Shown in pieces: positions 5,502-7,536 of a DNA stretch of 7,536 nucleotides. This stretch comes from Chloroflexota bacterium (lineage in GTDB: Bacteria > Chloroflexota > Limnocylindria > QHBO01): NCBI GenBank assembly GCA_013694645.1, contig JACDBZ010000038.1:1-7536 (forward strand). Direction: 5' to 3'. Under the pieces are notes generated by a model, which was not told the origin of the DNA, did not search any database, and worked only from the letters and a program-made list of their open reading frames with translations. The stretch's first letter is position 1, and each line of letters starts with the position of its first letter. The position numbers and the translations under genes are program-made.

Positions 5502-7033
5502 ACGTCGAAGCGCAGCTGGACACGCTCGAGGCCAAGGGGCTCATCCGGCTCGTGACGTCCCGGCCGGAACTGGAGTATCTCTTCCGGCATTGGCTCGTCC
5601 AGGACGCCGCATATGGATCGCTTCTCAAACAGGAGCGGCGCGAACTGCACCGCCTGGTGGGCGAGGCGCTCGAAGCCCTCTACCCCGACCGCGGCGGCGA
5701 GCTCGCCGGCATCCTCGCCATCCACTTTTCGGAAGCCGGGGACACGGACAAGGCGGTCGACTACCTGCTGGCGGCCGGGCGGTTCGCGATGGATCGCAAC
5801 GCCATTGCGGAGGCGTACTCGGCCTTCGACCGAGCGGCCACGCTGCTGCCGCCGGCCGCGAACACCGAGAACGAAGCGACCCGGCGCCGGCGTGTGGAGA
5901 TCGAGCTCGGCAGGGGGCGGTCGGGCTGGACCTTTCGTCCGCTCGACGACATCATCGGCGACCTCGAATCGATCGTCCCGGTTGCCGAGCGACTCGGCGA
6001 TCTCGATCTGCTGGCCCCGATCCATCTGGCGCTGGCCATGGCCCGCATGGGACGCGGCGAGCGAACGTCGGATCCGGAGGTCAAGCGCTCTCTCGATCGC
6101 GTCGGCGAGATCGGGGACGCGCTCCATGACCCGACCCTGCGGGCATTGCAGCTCGCCGTCATCGGCATCACCCAGGTCTTCACCGGTCCCATCCGCGATG
6201 GTGTCACTGAATTGGAAAAGGCCGTCCCGCTCCTCGAGCAGCGGCATGACTTCATCGGGGCGGCCTTCGCACGAGGTGCCCTGGCGATGGGCTACGCACA
6301 TCTCGGCGAATTCGACAAGGCCGAGAAGGCGGCCAAGTACGCCACCGAGCTGGCGGCGGGCGGTGACCTGATCGCCCAGCTCGACGCGCAGATCGCCGAA
6401 TCCATCGTCCGCTCTCAGCGCGGACAGCTGGACGAGGCCATCCCGATTGCGCGCTCCTGTGTGGCGCGCGCCGAAGAAACCGGAGCCGCGGCCTGTGCGG
6501 TCGTGAGCTCGTGGGTGCTCGGCGATGTCTACCAGCGGCAGGGTCGCTTCCAGGAGGCCCGCCAGGCGCTCCAGCGCGGACACGAGCTCGCGCTCGTCGT
6601 GGACCGCACGTTCTGGCGTCCGAGCCTCCAGGCGTGGCTCGGCACCAGCGTCAGCGCGTTGGGCGACTTCGCGGCGGCCGAGGCAAGCTGGGACGAGCCA
6701 CTCGCAACCGCGCGTTCGATCGGGAATCGATTCGGGGAGGCGGGCATTCTCCAGAAGCGCGCAGAGGCACATGGGCAGCGTGGCAACCACGACGCGGCGA
6801 TGGCCGACTTTGAGGCCAGCGCGGCCATCCTCGAGGAGTTCGGCGCGCGACCACAGCTTGCGCGCGTCCTCCGCGCCTGGGGCGAAACGCTCCGAGCAGT
6901 GGGACGCACCACCGAGAGCGAGGCGACGCTCCACCGGGCGCTGACCCTTTTCGAGGAGATGGGAATCAAACCGGAGGCCGAGGCGGTCCGGAAGAGCCTC
7001 GTGGGAAAGGCACAGGACTTCGGCGCGCCGTAG
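5498..7033 (+). CDS. Winged-helix-like/TPR tail of the cyclase-ATPase protein (C-terminal part of a split gene)
   Basis: From ATG 5498 the frame gives 511 residues and stops at TAG 7031-7033. The first 60 residues (LDTLEAKGLIRLV, then YLFRHWLVQDAAYGSLL at 27-43 and ERRELHRLVGEALE) are the conserved stretch that directly follows the ATPase domain in single-chain members of this family. The true protein start may therefore lie in the upstream ORF. From about 65 to the end it is helical, with TPR-like units, for example near LAIHFSEAGDTDKAVDYLLA (73-92), LAMGYAHLGEFDKAEKAAKY (262-281), LGDVYQRQGRFQEARQALQR (341-360) and LQKRAEAHGQRGNHDAAMAD (418-437). It ends with ALTLFEEMGIKPEAEAV (481-497), a usual family ending. 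The two parts sum to about 1130 residues, a normal full length for this architecture. The TPR tail probably mediates protein contacts or signal input. If made as a separate chain, it would lack any catalytic module. Confidence 0.82.
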   Translation: MNVEAQLDTLEAKGLIRLVTSRPELEYLFRHWLVQDAAYGSLLKQERRELHRLVGEALEALYPDRGGELAGILAIHFSEAGDTDKAVDYLLAAGRFAMDRNAIAEAYSAFDRAATLLPPAANTENEATRRRRVEIELGRGRSGWTFRPLDDIIGDLESIVPVAERLGDLDLLAPIHLALAMARMGRGERTSDPEVKRSLDRVGEIGDALHDPTLRALQLAVIGITQVFTGPIRDGVTELEKAVPLLEQRHDFIGAAFARGALAMGYAHLGEFDKAEKAAKYATELAAGGDLIAQLDAQIAESIVRSQRGQLDEAIPIARSCVARAEETGAAACAVVSSWVLGDVYQRQGRFQEARQALQRGHELALVVDRTFWRPSLQAWLGTSVSALGDFAAAEASWDEPLATARSIGNRFGEAGILQKRAEAHGQRGNHDAAMADFEASAAILEEFGARPQLARVLRAWGETLRAVGRTTESEATLHRALTLFEEMGIKPEAEAVRKSLVGKAQDFGAP

Positions 7034-7236
7034 ACCCCTCAACGCTGTCGCGCCGAACGCGATCCGACCCGGTCGCACCCCACGTCGCCCAGGTGACATC
7101 TCCGGCAGGGTTTCCGTGACAGAACATGAGTGGTCGTGTTGACCTTCAGCGGGTCTGCTCCCGGATCGCGTCCGCGGAACGTACCGAGCGATGATGACCG
7201 CAGTTCACAATACGCGGACCCGAGACGGAGGACGAA
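7034..7236. other. 203-base intergenic region before the small ORF
   Basis: There is no gene of convincing quality here. A short TCGCG/CGCGA inverted repeat (7048-7062) follows the cyclase stop but is a weak terminator candidate. TTGACC at 7139-7144 resembles a -35 box, but no clear -10 box is found 16-19 bases downstream. GTGACA occurs twice, at 7093 and about 7117. A 22-codon frame from ATG 7191 runs into the next gene and has no support. Confidence 0.5.
7227..7231 (+). promoter_or_regulatory. Ribosome binding site of the small ORF
   Basis: GGAGG lies 5 bases before ATG 7237. The good match and usual spacing are the main reason to accept the short downstream ORF as a gene. Confidence 0.75.
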
Positions 7237-7449
7237 ATGAACGCTTACACCATCCATGAGCTGGCCGAGATCCACCAGCACGAGCTCATCGCCGAGGCTG
7301 ACCATGTTCGCCTGGTGAAGGAAGCGCGCATCGCTTCTCGCGGCACCGGCATCCCAGCCCGATGGCCGCTGATCTGGCTGCGCGAGGCGACCGGCAGCTT
7401 CGCAGCGCGGCTCATGACCCTCACCCGTGTGCACGCCCCTGGCCACTGA
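7237..7449 (+). CDS. Small protein of unknown function (70 aa)
   Basis: The 70-residue ORF ends at TGA 7447-7449. Its first 31 residues (MNAYTIHELAEIHQHELIAE, then ADHVRLVKEAR) form a charged, helix-prone stretch with several His and Glu residues. A middle basic linker (ASRGTGIPARWP) follows, then an amphipathic segment, LIWLREATGSFAARLMTL. I recall many high-GC Gram-positive and Chloroflexota genomes encoding small proteins that begin in this way (a MN...ELA..R..EL..EA pattern) with no known role, but I could not test this. There is no signal peptide, no clear transmembrane helix, and no Cys metal site. It has its own ribosome binding site and a 203-base gap upstream, so it is probably transcribed separately from the cyclase gene. 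It could be a small regulatory or membrane-peripheral protein; the function is unknown. Confidence 0.65.
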   Translation: MNAYTIHELAEIHQHELIAEADHVRLVKEARIASRGTGIPARWPLIWLREATGSFAARLMTLTRVHAPGH

Positions 7450-7454
7450 CGTTC

Positions 7455-7470
7455 AAGTTCACCGGAACTT
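7455..7470. repeat. Inverted repeat just after the small ORF
   Basis: AAGTTC and GAACTT (7455-7460 and 7465-7470) flank ACCG, giving a 6-bp stem with a 4-base loop that begins 6 bases after the stop codon. There is no T-run after it. It may be a weak terminator or an operator for a gene beyond the window. Confidence 0.35.
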
Positions 7471-7488
7471 CACTTACTCGGCGGGAGC

Positions 7489-7514
7489 GCCTGCAGACCG
7501 CGGTGGTTGCAGGC
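7489..7514. repeat. Inverted repeat GCCTGCA/TGCAGGC near window end
   Basis: GCCTGCA (7489-7495) and TGCAGGC (7508-7514) can pair around a 12-base loop, which itself holds the 8-base palindrome ACCGCGGT (7497-7504). It lies 40 bases after the small ORF. It could be a terminator without a T-run or part of a downstream control region; the sequence ends too soon to tell. Confidence 0.3.
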
Positions 7515-7536
7515 CGGCCAACGTGACGGCGACGAG

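Noticed and set aside
5384..7099. 571-codon ORF on the - strand opposite the TPR-tail gene
   Set aside because: It is a mirror frame of a well-supported + strand gene. Long antisense frames are expected in GC-rich coding DNA, and its protein shows no family motif.
7191..7259. 22-codon leader peptide frame before the small protein
   Set aside because: It has no ribosome binding site, overlaps the real start and shows no regulatory codon run.
7457..7468. GTTC-N4-GAAC resembling an SOS box
   Set aside because: The Gram-positive LexA box has the opposite order (GAAC-N4-GTTC), so the match is not to that operator.

Overview
The window is GC-rich (roughly two thirds G+C by eye), and every convincing gene reads on the + strand. 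It looks like chromosomal DNA from a high-GC free-living bacterium. Large multidomain proteins joining a zinc ribbon, a class III nucleotidyl cyclase, an AAA-type ATPase and TPR repeats, together with a possible leaderless promoter, fit Chloroflexota or Actinomycetota. That placement is inference from protein style, not from a marker gene.

Layout: (1) 1-1488, the C-terminal 495 residues of a TPR-rich regulatory protein that starts before the window. (2) 1489-1944, a 456-base gap with two palindromes and a doubtful 59-codon lipoprotein-like ORF. (3) 1945-3477, an exported PhoX/DUF839-type protein behind a strong Shine-Dalgarno sequence, followed by a 15-bp hairpin. (4) 3642-5501 and 5498-7033, two ORFs overlapping by ATGA that together encode what is normally one polypeptide: zinc ribbon, cyclase, AAA ATPase, winged-helix-like region and TPR tail. 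(5) 7237-7449, a 70-residue unknown protein with a good ribosome binding site, followed by short inverted repeats to the window end.

The long proteins look like a sensory/regulatory set. The cyclase module would make a cyclic nucleotide, the ATPase would act as a switch, and the TPR tail would bind partners. The exported PhoX-like protein may be a calcium/iron-dependent phosphatase or a non-enzymatic relative. Nothing in the sequence shows that it is controlled by its neighbours.

The point most worth checking is the break at 5498-5501, where a conserved domain is cut by a one-base frame change next to a GGGG run. It could be a sequencing deletion, a real mutation, or a two-chain arrangement made by coupled translation. 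I found no CRISPR array, tRNA, rRNA, insertion sequence or phage gene, and no clear sign of a new defence or mobile system.
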